DNA of 15,612 bases from JBLHGU01 sp047615875 (GTDB lineage Bacteria > Pseudomonadota > Gammaproteobacteria > Arenicellales > CAJQKF01). Below are positions 6,556-14,887 of this stretch, piece by piece (the stretch's first letter is position 1; each line of letters opens with the position of its first letter). A program made the translations under genes and the position numbers. Location of the stretch: contig JBLHGU010000116.1 in assembly GCA_047615875.1 (NCBI GenBank), positions 1-15,612 of the forward strand, in the 5' to 3' direction. The notes beneath the pieces were generated by a model. It was not told the origin of the DNA. It saw only the letters and a program-made list of their open reading frames with translations, and did not search any database.

Positions 6556-7752
6556 TTAGTTCTTTAGTAAACCAGGCTCTGGCCATAAAAGCTTACGCTC
6601 TACAAATTGCTGAATAATTGTATCTGGCTGTTCTGCATCTATTAATGGTACGAGGTAGCTTAGGTCGAAGTGACCAGGTCGGCGAACAAAAACAGCGCGA
6701 TGATTCAAAGACGCCAGCAGTTTTTGCATATCATGCACCGCAAAAAAGGAATCGTGCACCGCAAGTAACTTTCCCGTTGCTTGCTCCGAGTTATTAAATA
6801 CCAGCGGTTGATATTTAGACCAGGGTATAACAATAGGGATTTTAGTTTCTCCTTGCCTCAGATGTGAATCAATCCATTGAAAGTGGCTGTCCTTATAGGG
6901 TTTTCCAGGCTGGCGAGAAAGCGTAATCAGGTCGCCGGATTTAACCGTGCTGGTAACTACAGCTTGTTCCAGAGTTTTCCTATTTACTAAATCCTCTGCA
7001 TTCAATTGTTCGAGCAAGTCATCTACAGCTAATGCCACGGCTCGGCCATTCCAGTGTGTATCTCGCTTCAACCACAGGTGGCTATCAAGGTGTTTTTGTA
7101 ACAACGGCTTAAAATCGATTAATGGAAAATCGGGTATGTCTAAGAGATAAGCCACCAGTTGGTCATAGCGTTGTGTTCCGGCTTCGCACTGAATTCGGGC
7201 GGGAAAGTGTTTCGAATATAAGCTGTGTTTGTTTGGGATTAAAATCAAACGATAGTCGATGCCTTTTTGCTTAAACATCGTCCAGTTATGGTTAAGTGTC
7301 TCTCCAAAGTGTTTTAGCTCTTTTGAAGTAAATGGCACTCTTCCACAGTAGTCAGAGAAAACTGAGAAAAGATCCGGGCGTATCGACGTTTTATAAAGAA
7401 ATAGCCAGTTTTCTTTGCCTGCTATAACCTTGTCGGGACTATCCAGCCATAAGCTGGTAATTTGTGTAGAGGCATCAATCAGTGGTTGTCTAAACCCCAT
7501 ATGATCAGACCACCAGCCGGAGAATAGCTTTGGAAAAGCAATGATGTCCAGGGGGCTTGTAGATAGTGTCGGAAAGTGGGCCGCAGAACGGTTTTCTCGT
7601 TTAACATCATCAATACCAAGCGCACCGATGAAGCCGCTAACGGGTAGTAATAAAATTATCATCACAACTAGCGACATTAAAAGCCCGGAAGTCTTTGAAG
7701 ATGTATGGCGCTTGTTGGGTAATGAATCAGTCATTCGAATTCGGTTATGCAC
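6556..7752 (-). CDS. AlgJ/AlgX-like polysaccharide O-acetylation protein, copy 1
   Basis: A 398-residue protein with one N-terminal hydrophobic anchor (about residues 23-45) and a periplasmic SGNH-hydrolase-like domain. It shows the AlgX/AlgJ hallmark GKENWLFL (112-119), the catalytic Asp-x-His in RDTHWNG (Asp231, His233) and a nucleophile Ser335 in VHDSFF. By analogy with alginate AlgJ/AlgX it would receive acetyl groups from the MBOAT partner and place them on an exported polysaccharide. It is a clear paralogue of the gene just upstream: both have HMG(F/I)RQ, DYCGR, PNK and DTHWNGR. Cys136 and Cys189 align with a pair in the paralogue. The frame starts at GTG 7752, 10 bp after the upstream stop. 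The ATG at 7734 is an equally plausible start, and neither has a strong ribosome binding site. Confidence 0.9.
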   Translation of the reverse strand: MHNRIRMTDSLPNKRHTSSKTSGLLMSLVVMIILLLPVSGFIGALGIDDVKRENRSAAHFPTLSTSPLDIIAFPKLFSGWWSDHMGFRQPLIDASTQITSLWLDSPDKVIAGKENWLFLYKTSIRPDLFSVFSDYCGRVPFTSKELKHFGETLNHNWTMFKQKGIDYRLILIPNKHSLYSKHFPARIQCEAGTQRYDQLVAYLLDIPDFPLIDFKPLLQKHLDSHLWLKRDTHWNGRAVALAVDDLLEQLNAEDLVNRKTLEQAVVTSTVKSGDLITLSRQPGKPYKDSHFQWIDSHLRQGETKIPIVIPWSKYQPLVFNNSEQATGKLLAVHDSFFAVHDMQKLLASLNHRAVFVRRPGHFDLSYLVPLIDAEQPDTIIQQFVERKLLWPEPGLLKN

Positions 7753-7762
7753 TCACACGGTG

Positions 7763-8926
7763 CTATTTAAAATAGTCGTGTAATAAATTTCGCTCGACCA
7801 TTTCATGTAGCACAATGTCAGGTGCAACTTGATTAATAAGTTCGTTCTCGATAGCAAGGCTCGGTTTACCTCGGTGCCAGACAAATGATGACCTGGCAAA
7901 ACTGCCGGTTAATAATCGTTTGATTCGTTTGTCGAAGAATGAATCGTGTAATACCAGTATATTCGGTAGTTGAGGGTCTTCTTGATGGTAAGCCTGAGGT
8001 TGGCGCCTTAGGTCACGGGTTCGATTTGGAAAGGGATTTTCCAGAGGTGATGCCCTGGGTTTACGTGGGACAATTTGTGGCTCTGATTCAACAAAGCTAT
8101 GCTTCATTCCAGACATTACCGCAAGTCCCCAACCTTTGGTCTTTCTTACACGCATAGAAAAGCGTGACGTTGAAATAACATTGGTGAGTTTTAATTCCAG
8201 TTGGCTATTTAAATAGTCCAGTAAATTATCCAGCGCCAGACTTGCCCCACGACCGTTCCAATGAGTATCTGTGCGATACCACAAGGGTGGTTGTGCCTGG
8301 GCCAGGAATACAGGTCTTAAGTCGAGAAGTGGGAAATCAGGTTCATTAGCAAAGGACTGAATCAGCTGATCCAGTCGACTGTCACCGCCTTTACAAAGAA
8401 CCCGAGAGGGCAGGTGTGAACTGTAGATTGTTTGTTTGTTTGGAACAATCATCAGCACGTACTGACGACCTTCTTGTTTTTGTTGCTTCCAGTTATCTAG
8501 CAAACTACTTTTCCATCGTTGTAGCTCCACTTGTCCAAATGGATTTCGGCCACAATAGTCAGATGGAATAGGCGGTGCTACAGCTACACGAGTAGGCTCA
8601 CGTAGTAGAAACAGCCAGTCGTTGGTTCCAGTCAGAACGGAGTCATGACTTTTTAGCCAATCCCGATTGATTAAACCATGGGCCTGTACGAGATGTTGGC
8701 GTATTCCCATGTGATCAGAAAACCAGTTGCCGAAAGCTTCCGGGTATTTTTTAATTGCTGCTTTCTTAAATTGCCAGGCTGGTAGCGTTGCTGCACGTCG
8801 ATTCTCTTCCTCCGCTAATTGTGGCCCGATACCGTTCAAAAAACTGATCGAGGGCAAAAACAAAAACACCAAAAACACCGCAACGACAATGCTATTAAGT
8901 GCAATCGAGAAGTTTTTTGGCGACAC
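7763..8926 (-). CDS. AlgJ/AlgX-like polysaccharide O-acetylation protein, copy 2
   Basis: A 387-residue paralogue of the next gene. It has an N-terminal membrane anchor or uncleaved signal (about 8-32), NDWLFL (102-107), the catalytic pair Asp220 and His222 in TDTHWNGRG, and Ser329 in LHDSFF. Cys124 (DYCGRNPF) and Cys178 (RVLCKGG) align with the Cys pair of copy 1, suggesting a shared periplasmic disulfide. Residues ~255-320 form a basic, Pro-rich insertion that is diverged from copy 1. The GTG start shares one base with the MBOAT stop (TAGTG, 8924-8928), pointing to translational coupling. The protein family (SGNH-like acyltransferase/esterase) is clear. Whether it transfers acetyl or only presents it cannot be said from sequence. 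Confidence 0.9.
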   Translation of the reverse strand: MSPKNFSIALNSIVVAVFLVFLFLPSISFLNGIGPQLAEEENRRAATLPAWQFKKAAIKKYPEAFGNWFSDHMGIRQHLVQAHGLINRDWLKSHDSVLTGTNDWLFLLREPTRVAVAPPIPSDYCGRNPFGQVELQRWKSSLLDNWKQQKQEGRQYVLMIVPNKQTIYSSHLPSRVLCKGGDSRLDQLIQSFANEPDFPLLDLRPVFLAQAQPPLWYRTDTHWNGRGASLALDNLLDYLNSQLELKLTNVISTSRFSMRVRKTKGWGLAVMSGMKHSFVESEPQIVPRKPRASPLENPFPNRTRDLRRQPQAYHQEDPQLPNILVLHDSFFDKRIKRLLTGSFARSSFVWHRGKPSLAIENELINQVAPDIVLHEMVERNLLHDYFK

Positions 8927-10362
8927 TAGAAACGAAAGTAAATAAACGGGTTGTAGGATTGTGCAGTGACGAAAACCGCAGACAGAAACAACAACCCCAC
9001 TATAGCAATATCACGCAGAATGCAGATGCTCGAGGAGGTTGCTCCGGAGTCATTTTTTGTTAGATCGCAAAGTCGTTTTGACCAGTTGCCCAGTGCGGGC
9101 CAGGCGCAGATGAAGACAGCAATGCCAAGCACCAGAGCCAGTTTAGGAGTCACAAATACCATGAAATAACCATCGTTACTACGATCACCGAAGCCAAACA
9201 TAGACGCAATAAACTCCAGGGCATAAGGCAGTGTTTCAGCACGGAAGAATACCCAGCCTATAAGCACCACTAGAATCAAGTAGGCATGTCGAATGATATT
9301 TGGCATCGAGCGTATTAGTCCACCTGCACTGGAGCGTTCCAACACAAGAAAGCCGCCATGAAACAAACCCCAGACGACAAAACTCCAGCTTGCGCCGTGC
9401 CACAGCCCGCAGAGGAAAAATACTAGCACCAGGTTGAAGTAGGTGCGCAAGTCGCCATGCCTATTTCCGCCTAGAGGAATGTAAAGGTAATCACGAAACC
9501 AGCCAGATAAGGACATATGCCAGCGTTGCCAAAATTCCTGTGCTGAACGGGATGTATAAGGCTGGTTAAAATTCTCAGGAAACTTGAAACCAAAGATTCG
9601 GCCAAGGCCAATGGCCATATCGGAGTAGCCAGAGAAATCAAAATAGATCTGCAATGCGTAACAAATGATGCCGAGCCACGCCAGGGCATAATCCAGCTGA
9701 CCACTGTCATGAGCAAAGATTTCATCTGCTGCCTGGCCCACTACATTGGCTATCAGCACTTTCTTAGCGAGACCAATGGTGAACCGTCGAACACCCCAGG
9801 CGATATCGTCCATGCTGGAATGTCGCTCGGTCAGCTGAGTAGAAATATCCCCATAACGAACGATGGGCCCGGCGATTAGCTGGGGAAATAGTGAGATGTA
9901 TAAGGCAACGTTAAAAAAGTTTTTCTGCGCCTTAGCTGTACCGCGATACACGTCAACAATATAGGACATAGCCTGGAAGGTAAAAAACGAAATACCCAAC
10001 GGCAGGTGTACTTTTCGGTTAGCCAGTTCATCCAGACCTGCGGAGATCAGTAACAGATTCAGATTATCGACAACAAAATTGGCGTACTTAAAATAACCAA
10101 GCAGTATCAGGTTAACTACAATGGCCAGTATCAAGTAGAGTTTGGCATGCTCACGAAATCGCTCTATACGGTTGCCGAACCAGGTATTACAACCGACCGA
10201 TAACAGCAGCACGATAACGTAATGAATTTCGCCCCAGCTATAAAAGAACAGGCTTGCCAGTAACAGAAAAATATTCTTGCTACGGATTCCAGGTGCCAGA
10301 AAATAACCCATGATGGTTAATGGCAGGAACAAGAACAGAAAAACAGAGGAGGAAAAAACCAT
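8926..10362 (-). CDS. AlgI-like MBOAT family membrane O-acyltransferase
   Basis: A 478-residue multi-pass membrane protein of the MBOAT family. It opens with FSSSVFLFLFLPL and carries PLGISFFTFQAMSYIVDVYRG (121-141), the FDFSGYSDMAIG segment (241-252), EFWQRWHMSLSGWFRDY (276-292) and the family's essential His in CGLWHGASW (His322). In alginate producers AlgI moves acetyl groups across the inner membrane to AlgJ/AlgX-type partners, and the two downstream genes are of exactly that type. The length is close to AlgI. No alginate or cellulose synthesis gene accompanies it here, so the polysaccharide is unknown and I give no gene symbol. It begins 81 bp after hutD on the same strand. I see no clear terminator or promoter in that gap, so partial read-through from hut is possible. 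Confidence 0.93.
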   Translation of the reverse strand: MVFSSSVFLFLFLPLTIMGYFLAPGIRSKNIFLLLASLFFYSWGEIHYVIVLLLSVGCNTWFGNRIERFREHAKLYLILAIVVNLILLGYFKYANFVVDNLNLLLISAGLDELANRKVHLPLGISFFTFQAMSYIVDVYRGTAKAQKNFFNVALYISLFPQLIAGPIVRYGDISTQLTERHSSMDDIAWGVRRFTIGLAKKVLIANVVGQAADEIFAHDSGQLDYALAWLGIICYALQIYFDFSGYSDMAIGLGRIFGFKFPENFNQPYTSRSAQEFWQRWHMSLSGWFRDYLYIPLGGNRHGDLRTYFNLVLVFFLCGLWHGASWSFVVWGLFHGGFLVLERSSAGGLIRSMPNIIRHAYLILVVLIGWVFFRAETLPYALEFIASMFGFGDRSNDGYFMVFVTPKLALVLGIAVFICAWPALGNWSKRLCDLTKNDSGATSSSICILRDIAIVGLLFLSAVFVTAQSYNPFIYFRF

Positions 10363-10443
10363 TAGGGTCGGGGTGAGTAGAAGTTTTGTATCGCTAATAA
10401 GTCGGCGAATTGTACACGTAGTGGTTATTTCTACTAAATTTGT

Positions 10444-11022
10444 TTAGACGTAATTGATACCGACTGTAATGGCAGGGGCGTTTAAGCAGGTCGCTGTAGT
10501 ATTTTGATCACGACTGACTAAAAGATGATGTGCTAGCAAAACCTTCGTTGAATTGTCAATAAGAACGACATCCACGTTGCCTAGAGGGGCGTAGATAAGA
10601 GAGATATCTGCACCGCTTCCAACATGCAGCGTTTCAGAATTCGGGCTGCATAGCACTGTCGCAGAACATACACCCCGTCGCGTCATTATGTTGAAGTCGC
10701 GAATGGGTCCGTTGTGAAGAGTTGATGCCGTATGTTCATCACCACTAAATTGCGCTGCCTGTAATAGAGATTGGAGCGAGTCCGAGCGGTTGCCATCATA
10801 GGTCAGTGTGATGCCCTGCCCTTCAAGTAATAACAACGTGCGATCATAGCCAGCGAAATTCGAGAACTCTCCATCGCTAACAACATCGGCCATACTCAGA
10901 CGCCAGGCAAAACCTGAATTGTCTGGCATATCTTCCTTCAGTATTTCGATAGTATGGCCGAGGCCGTTTCGCCACGGCATCCGGGCGAAGTCATCTGGGC
11001 CCAGAAGCGTCCAGTTTGTCAT
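10444..11022 (-). CDS. hutD: HutD family protein
   Basis: A 192-residue bicupin-fold protein recognised by PWRNGLGHTIEI (16-27), FAWRLSMADV (38-47), DRTLLLLEG (60-68) and DFNIMTRRG (129-137), all typical of HutD. The family is found in hut operons. In Pseudomonas it has been proposed to act as a governor that limits hut expression, binding a pathway metabolite such as formylglutamate, though its biochemistry is not settled. It starts 11 bp after the hutU stop, and is the last hut gene of the leftward transcript. Confidence 0.93.
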   Translation of the reverse strand: MTNWTLLGPDDFARMPWRNGLGHTIEILKEDMPDNSGFAWRLSMADVVSDGEFSNFAGYDRTLLLLEGQGITLTYDGNRSDSLQSLLQAAQFSGDEHTASTLHNGPIRDFNIMTRRGVCSATVLCSPNSETLHVGSGADISLIYAPLGNVDVVLIDNSTKVLLAHHLLVSRDQNTTATCLNAPAITVGINYV

Positions 11023-11033
11023 TTTGTCGTCTG

Positions 11034-12710
11034 TTACAGATCAATTGAAGGTAAATTCAGGCCATATTTACGTGCACATTCCATGGCACTTTCATAACCC
11101 GCGTCGGCATGACGCATAACACCGGATGCCGGATCGTTCCACAAAACACGATCGATACGTTTTGCCGCAGCATCGGTGCCATCACAGCAAATTACCAGCC
11201 CGGCATGTTGCGAATAGCCCATGCCAACGCCGCCACCATGATGAAAGGAAACCCAGGTGGCACCACCAGAAGTGCTTAACAGCAGGTTCAATAGCGCCCA
11301 GTCGGAAACCGCATCGGAGCCATCTTTCATGGCTTCAGTTTCACGGTTAGGGCTGGCTACGGAGCCAGAATCAAGATGATCACGGCCAATAACAACCGGC
11401 GCTTTTAGCTCACCAGACGCAACCATCTCATTGAAAGCAAGTCCAAGTCGGTGGCGGTCGCCAAGGCCAACCCAACAAATGCGCGACGGCAAACCCTGAA
11501 ACTCGATGCGTTCCTGAGCCATGTCGAGCCAGTTGTGCAAATGCGCATCATCTGGCATTAACTCTTTAACTTTGGCATCAGTCTTATAGATATCTTCCGG
11601 ATCACCTGACAGCGCTACCCAGCGAAATGGACCAACCCCTTTGCAAAACAGCGGGCGAATATAGGCCGGTACAAAGCCTGGGAAATCGAAGGCATTTTCT
11701 ACACCGCGGTCTTTGGCTTCCTGGCGGATATTGTTGCCATAGTCCACCGTAGGAATGCCCTGAGAATGGAAATCAAGCATCGCCTGTACATGTATGGCCA
11801 TAGAGTCCCGGGCGGCGGCTGCCACAACCTTGGGCTCGCTCTGTGCTTTCTCACGCCACTCTTCAACAGACCAGCCGATGGGTAGGTAGCCATTAACAGG
11901 ATCGTGGGCCGATGTCTGATCGGTAACCAGGTCCGGCTTGATACCATCTTTGACCATCTGCGGTAAAATCTCAGCGGCGTTACCTAATACGCCGACAGAT
12001 ATTGCCTTGCCCTCAGCGTGGGCCGCGTCAATCATCTTGATTGCTTCAGCTACCGAATCGGCACGGGTATCGAGATAACGATTGCCTATACGGAAATCTA
12101 TCCGTGTCTGATCACATTCAATATCCAACATGGAAAATCCGGCCATGGTTGCGGCTAATGGCTGGGCACCGCCCATACCACCAAGACCGGCGGTGAGAAT
12201 CCATTTGCCCTTTGGATTGCCACCAAAATGCTGACGGCCAGCCTCCACAAAAGTTTCGTAAGTACCCTGCAAAATGCCCTGAGATCCGATGTAAATCCAG
12301 CTACCTGCCGTCATCTGCCCATACATCATCAGATCCTTCTGATCGAGTTCGTTGAAGTGTTCCCAGTTGGACCAGGCCGGAACCAGATTGGAATTGGCAA
12401 TTAGCACACGGGGCGCATCAACATGGGTTTTGAATACACCCACAGGTTTACCGGATTGAACACAAAGACTTTCGTCGTCATTTAGTTGTTCAAGGGTTTC
12501 GAGAATCTTGTCGTAACTCTCCCAGTTGCGTGCGGCACGACCAATACCGCCATACACAACCAGGTCTTCGGGTCGTTCGGCAACTTCGGGATCGAGATTG
12601 TTCTGGATCATGCGGTAGGGTGCTTCAGTTAGCCAACTTTTGCAGGTCAGCTCACCACCCCGTGGGGCGCGGATATTTCTGGACGGATCGCGTCGGGTCA
12701 TTTTGCTCAT
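11034..12710 (-). CDS. hutU: Urocanate hydratase (urocanase)
   Basis: A 558-residue cytosolic enzyme, normal length for the family, that hydrates urocanate to 4-imidazolone-5-propionate using tightly bound NAD+ as an electrophile. Visible signatures are the start RNIRAPRG (11-18), the Gly-rich NAD site TAGLGGMGGAQP (173-184), the loop DQTSAHDP (264-271) and LPSRICWVGLGDR (407-419), whose Cys412 matches the conserved active-site-region cysteine. The ATG at 12710 has AGGA 8 nt upstream. It follows hutC by 73 bp on the same strand, with hutD 11 bp downstream. HutI, which uses its product, is encoded earlier in the same transcript. Confidence 0.98.
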   Translation of the reverse strand: MSKMTRRDPSRNIRAPRGGELTCKSWLTEAPYRMIQNNLDPEVAERPEDLVVYGGIGRAARNWESYDKILETLEQLNDDESLCVQSGKPVGVFKTHVDAPRVLIANSNLVPAWSNWEHFNELDQKDLMMYGQMTAGSWIYIGSQGILQGTYETFVEAGRQHFGGNPKGKWILTAGLGGMGGAQPLAATMAGFSMLDIECDQTRIDFRIGNRYLDTRADSVAEAIKMIDAAHAEGKAISVGVLGNAAEILPQMVKDGIKPDLVTDQTSAHDPVNGYLPIGWSVEEWREKAQSEPKVVAAAARDSMAIHVQAMLDFHSQGIPTVDYGNNIRQEAKDRGVENAFDFPGFVPAYIRPLFCKGVGPFRWVALSGDPEDIYKTDAKVKELMPDDAHLHNWLDMAQERIEFQGLPSRICWVGLGDRHRLGLAFNEMVASGELKAPVVIGRDHLDSGSVASPNRETEAMKDGSDAVSDWALLNLLLSTSGGATWVSFHHGGGVGMGYSQHAGLVICCDGTDAAAKRIDRVLWNDPASGVMRHADAGYESAMECARKYGLNLPSIDL

Positions 12711-12783
12711 GTCAGTATCCTGTGGCTTACAGAGTAATCTGGGTTATTCATTTAAGGGATTATTAGTGGGCTTACCGATGCTC

Positions 12784-13572
12784 TCAGAGTTTTCCTGATA
12801 GCGACGGACTAAGGCAGGGTGTATGTTTTTGATCGAGTGTGTAAACCGCACCAAGATCGTAGCGACTGCTAGGATAAATCAGCTCAACCGCAGTAATAAT
12901 ATTGCCATCAATCCAGGTACGTCGATTCAATCGAAGGCATGGTTCGCTGCTGGGGATTGCTAAATGTGCCGCAGCAAAATCTGTCGGCAAAATGGCTTGA
13001 ACCACATGCTCCACATTGTCCGGGCGCAGTCGCCCAATAAGAAAGTCAGTTGGGGTTGTGCTGGTGAAGTCCACTTCAAGAAAATCTGGCACTTGATCAG
13101 GATTAACCCAGCGAATCTCAAGCTGAATCGGTACCTCGTCCTGATAATGTACGACGCATATGTGATACAGCTGATCACCAGATTTAACCCCCATGCACGT
13201 GGCGAGATATTTATCTGCTGTCTGGGTGCAAAGCGAAAGAACCTCCGCGCGATGAACCTTGTTCTGAGCTTTAATTTCCTCTGCGATAGAACGTAGTTCA
13301 ATCAAACTTGCCTGGCGCGGTGGCTCAGCAACAAATGTGCCCAGACCGTGGACTCGTTTTAACAGTCCCTCTATGGTCAATTCACGCAGTGAGCGATTAA
13401 TAGTCATGCGGCTAGCACCAAGCTCCGCAACTAGCTGGTTTTCTGAGGGGATAATATTACCGGGTTGCCAGTCGCCACTGCTTATCTTTTCTACAATGGA
13501 ATTTTTAATTTGCAGATAGATGGGAATGCTCGGGTCGCCAGAAAGTTTCATCTGGTGAATTTTCGCGGTCAT
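12784..13572 (-). CDS. hutC: Histidine utilisation repressor, GntR/UTRA family
   Basis: A 262-residue transcription factor. The N-terminal GntR winged helix-turn-helix spans about 15-82 (PIYLQIKNSIVEKI, PSENQLVAELGASRMTINRSL, GLGTFVAEPP). The C-terminal UTRA ligand-binding domain covers about 95-245. HutC represses hut genes and is released by urocanate. The ATG overlaps the hutI stop as ATGA (13569-13572), so it is co-transcribed and probably autoregulated through the operator upstream of hutI. The palindrome at 14874-14887 is its expected target. Assignment rests on both the domain pattern and the hut context. Confidence 0.95.
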   Translation of the reverse strand: MTAKIHQMKLSGDPSIPIYLQIKNSIVEKISSGDWQPGNIIPSENQLVAELGASRMTINRSLRELTIEGLLKRVHGLGTFVAEPPRQASLIELRSIAEEIKAQNKVHRAEVLSLCTQTADKYLATCMGVKSGDQLYHICVVHYQDEVPIQLEIRWVNPDQVPDFLEVDFTSTTPTDFLIGRLRPDNVEHVVQAILPTDFAAAHLAIPSSEPCLRLNRRTWIDGNIITAVELIYPSSRYDLGAVYTLDQKHTPCLSPSLSGKL

Positions 13573-14813
13573 TGCATTACCCCCTTATACATAACGCGAG
13601 AACAAGGATTGCCTCCGATTCGATAACTTAATTCTGCCGGTTCTGCCACATCCCACAATACCAGGTCCGCTTGTTTGCCTATTTCAATAGTTCCAGTTTC
13701 GGCAAGTCTTCCCAGTGCGCAAGCGGCGTTACGTGTAACCCCGCCAAGGGCTTCAGCAGGTGTCATTCGAAACAGTGTGCAGGCCATGTTGAGCATCAAT
13801 AGTAATGAACCAACTGGTGAGCTGCCAGGATTGCTGTCACTGGCAATGGCGATGGGTACGCCATGTTCACGTAGCGCCTGTAAAGGCGGAAACTGTGTCT
13901 CCCTCAGACAATAAAATGCACCAGGCAAGAGCACAGCGACGGTGCCGTTCTCGGCTAAAACAGGCACATCCTGTTCGGCCAGAAATTCAATATGATCAAC
14001 CGACAAAGCACCTCGTTTCGCCGCCATCACGGCACCCTTCAAGTCGCTCAATTGTTCAGCATGAAGTTTAATTGGCAGGTTGTACGCACTGGCTACGTCA
14101 AACACCCTTGCCACCTGTTCAGTACTAAAGGCAATGCCTTCACAGAACGCATCGACCGCATCGGCAAGGTTTTCTGCGGCTACGGCTGGCAGTATTTCCT
14201 GACATACCAGATCAATATAATCATCATTGCGTCCAGCGTATTCTCCAGGCGTTGCATGTGCGCCGAGAAAACTGGTGACGATATTTACGGGATTAGCAAC
14301 TTGCAGTTGGCGGGCAACTCGCAGCATCTTCATCTCATCAGCAACATTAAGACCGTAGCCGGACTTAATTTCGATGGTGGTGACACCTTCTGCCAGTAAG
14401 CCTTGTAGTCTCGGTAATGCCTGTGAGTACAAATCAGCCTCGCTGGCGCTGCGTGTGGCGGTTACTGTTGAAACGATACCCCCACCTGCGCGAGAGATTT
14501 CTTCATAACTTGCACCGTTTAGACGCATTTCAAACTCTAGTGCTCGATTACCACCATAAACCAGATGGGTATGGCAATCGATCAGGCCGGGGGTTACCAG
14601 CTTTTGCTCGCAATCAATAATTTCAGCGCAACTGGCCAATGCATCCTGAGGAATAGCATCCGAGTTTCCAATCCAGACTATTCGTCCGTCTTTAACAGCA
14701 ACAGATGAATTCTTCAGTAGACCGAAGGGTGAGCCATCATCGGCCATAGTAGCCAGCTCAGCATTATGCCATAGGCAATCCCACAGATTCTCGGCTCGAT
14801 TTTGGGCTGGCAT
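13569..14813 (-). CDS. hutI: Imidazolonepropionase
   Basis: A 414-residue metal-dependent amidohydrolase that opens the ring of 4-imidazolone-5-propionate to give N-formimidoyl-L-glutamate. Metal and active-site residues are visible: His81 and His83 in DCHTHLVYGG, the substrate-binding GGIVSTV (111-117), IKSGYGL (149-155), His251 in KLHAEQ, His274 in VDHIE and Asp326 in ASDSNPGS. Length is typical for the family. It is the first gene of the leftward hut transcript, with a leader of roughly 40 nt from the predicted promoter, and shares an ATGA overlap with hutC. The ribosome binding site ahead of the ATG at 14813 is weak. Confidence 0.97.
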   Translation of the reverse strand: MPAQNRAENLWDCLWHNAELATMADDGSPFGLLKNSSVAVKDGRIVWIGNSDAIPQDALASCAEIIDCEQKLVTPGLIDCHTHLVYGGNRALEFEMRLNGASYEEISRAGGGIVSTVTATRSASEADLYSQALPRLQGLLAEGVTTIEIKSGYGLNVADEMKMLRVARQLQVANPVNIVTSFLGAHATPGEYAGRNDDYIDLVCQEILPAVAAENLADAVDAFCEGIAFSTEQVARVFDVASAYNLPIKLHAEQLSDLKGAVMAAKRGALSVDHIEFLAEQDVPVLAENGTVAVLLPGAFYCLRETQFPPLQALREHGVPIAIASDSNPGSSPVGSLLLMLNMACTLFRMTPAEALGGVTRNAACALGRLAETGTIEIGKQADLVLWDVAEPAELSYRIGGNPCSRVMYKGVMQ

Positions 14814-14830
14814 GTCGGCTACTTTTACTT

Positions 14831-14859
14831 TTTAAATGGCTTGGAAAATGGCATTTAAA
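14831..14859. repeat. Inverted repeat TTTAAATG-N13-CATTTAAA in the hutI leader
   Basis: Two perfect 8-bp inverted arms (14831-14838 and 14852-14859). The right arm overlaps the predicted -10 of the hutI promoter and the left arm lies 18 bp from the hutI ATG. It could be a second regulator's site or a weak hairpin in the transcript. No matching regulator is known to me. Confidence 0.35.
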
Positions 14860-14886
14860 CATACTTTTATAGTCTTGTATATACAA
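14858..14886 (-). promoter_or_regulatory. Predicted leftward hutI-hutC-hutU-hutD promoter
   Basis: On the - strand, TTGTAT (14886-14881) as -35 is followed after 17 bp by TATGTT (14863-14858) as -10, giving a start near 14851 and a leader of about 38 nt to the hutI ATG. The -35 is the left-reading half of the 14-bp palindrome, so a repressor bound there would block RNA polymerase. The -10 is only a moderate match. Confidence 0.55.
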
Positions 14887-14887
14887 G
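14874..14887. promoter_or_regulatory. HutC operator (perfect 14-bp palindrome)
   Basis: CTTGTATATACAAG is a perfect palindrome midway between hutI and hutF. Its TGTA-N2-TACA core and flanks match the HutC recognition site described for Pseudomonas hut promoters (GntR/HutC class). Repression here would silence both divergent transcripts; urocanate would release HutC. Confidence 0.88.

Noticed and set aside
6434..6559. 41-codon + strand ORF just after the terminator
   Set aside because: It has no ribosome binding site, starts 4 bp behind a strong terminator, and overlaps the convergent gene's 3' end.
12964..13296. 110-113 residue open frames on both strands within hutC
   Set aside because: They are shadow frames of a clear GntR/UTRA gene, with no ribosome binding sites and no family resemblance.
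13992..14399. 135-residue + strand ORF inside hutI
   Set aside because: It is antisense to a fully conserved imidazolonepropionase with all metal ligands and has no supporting start signal.
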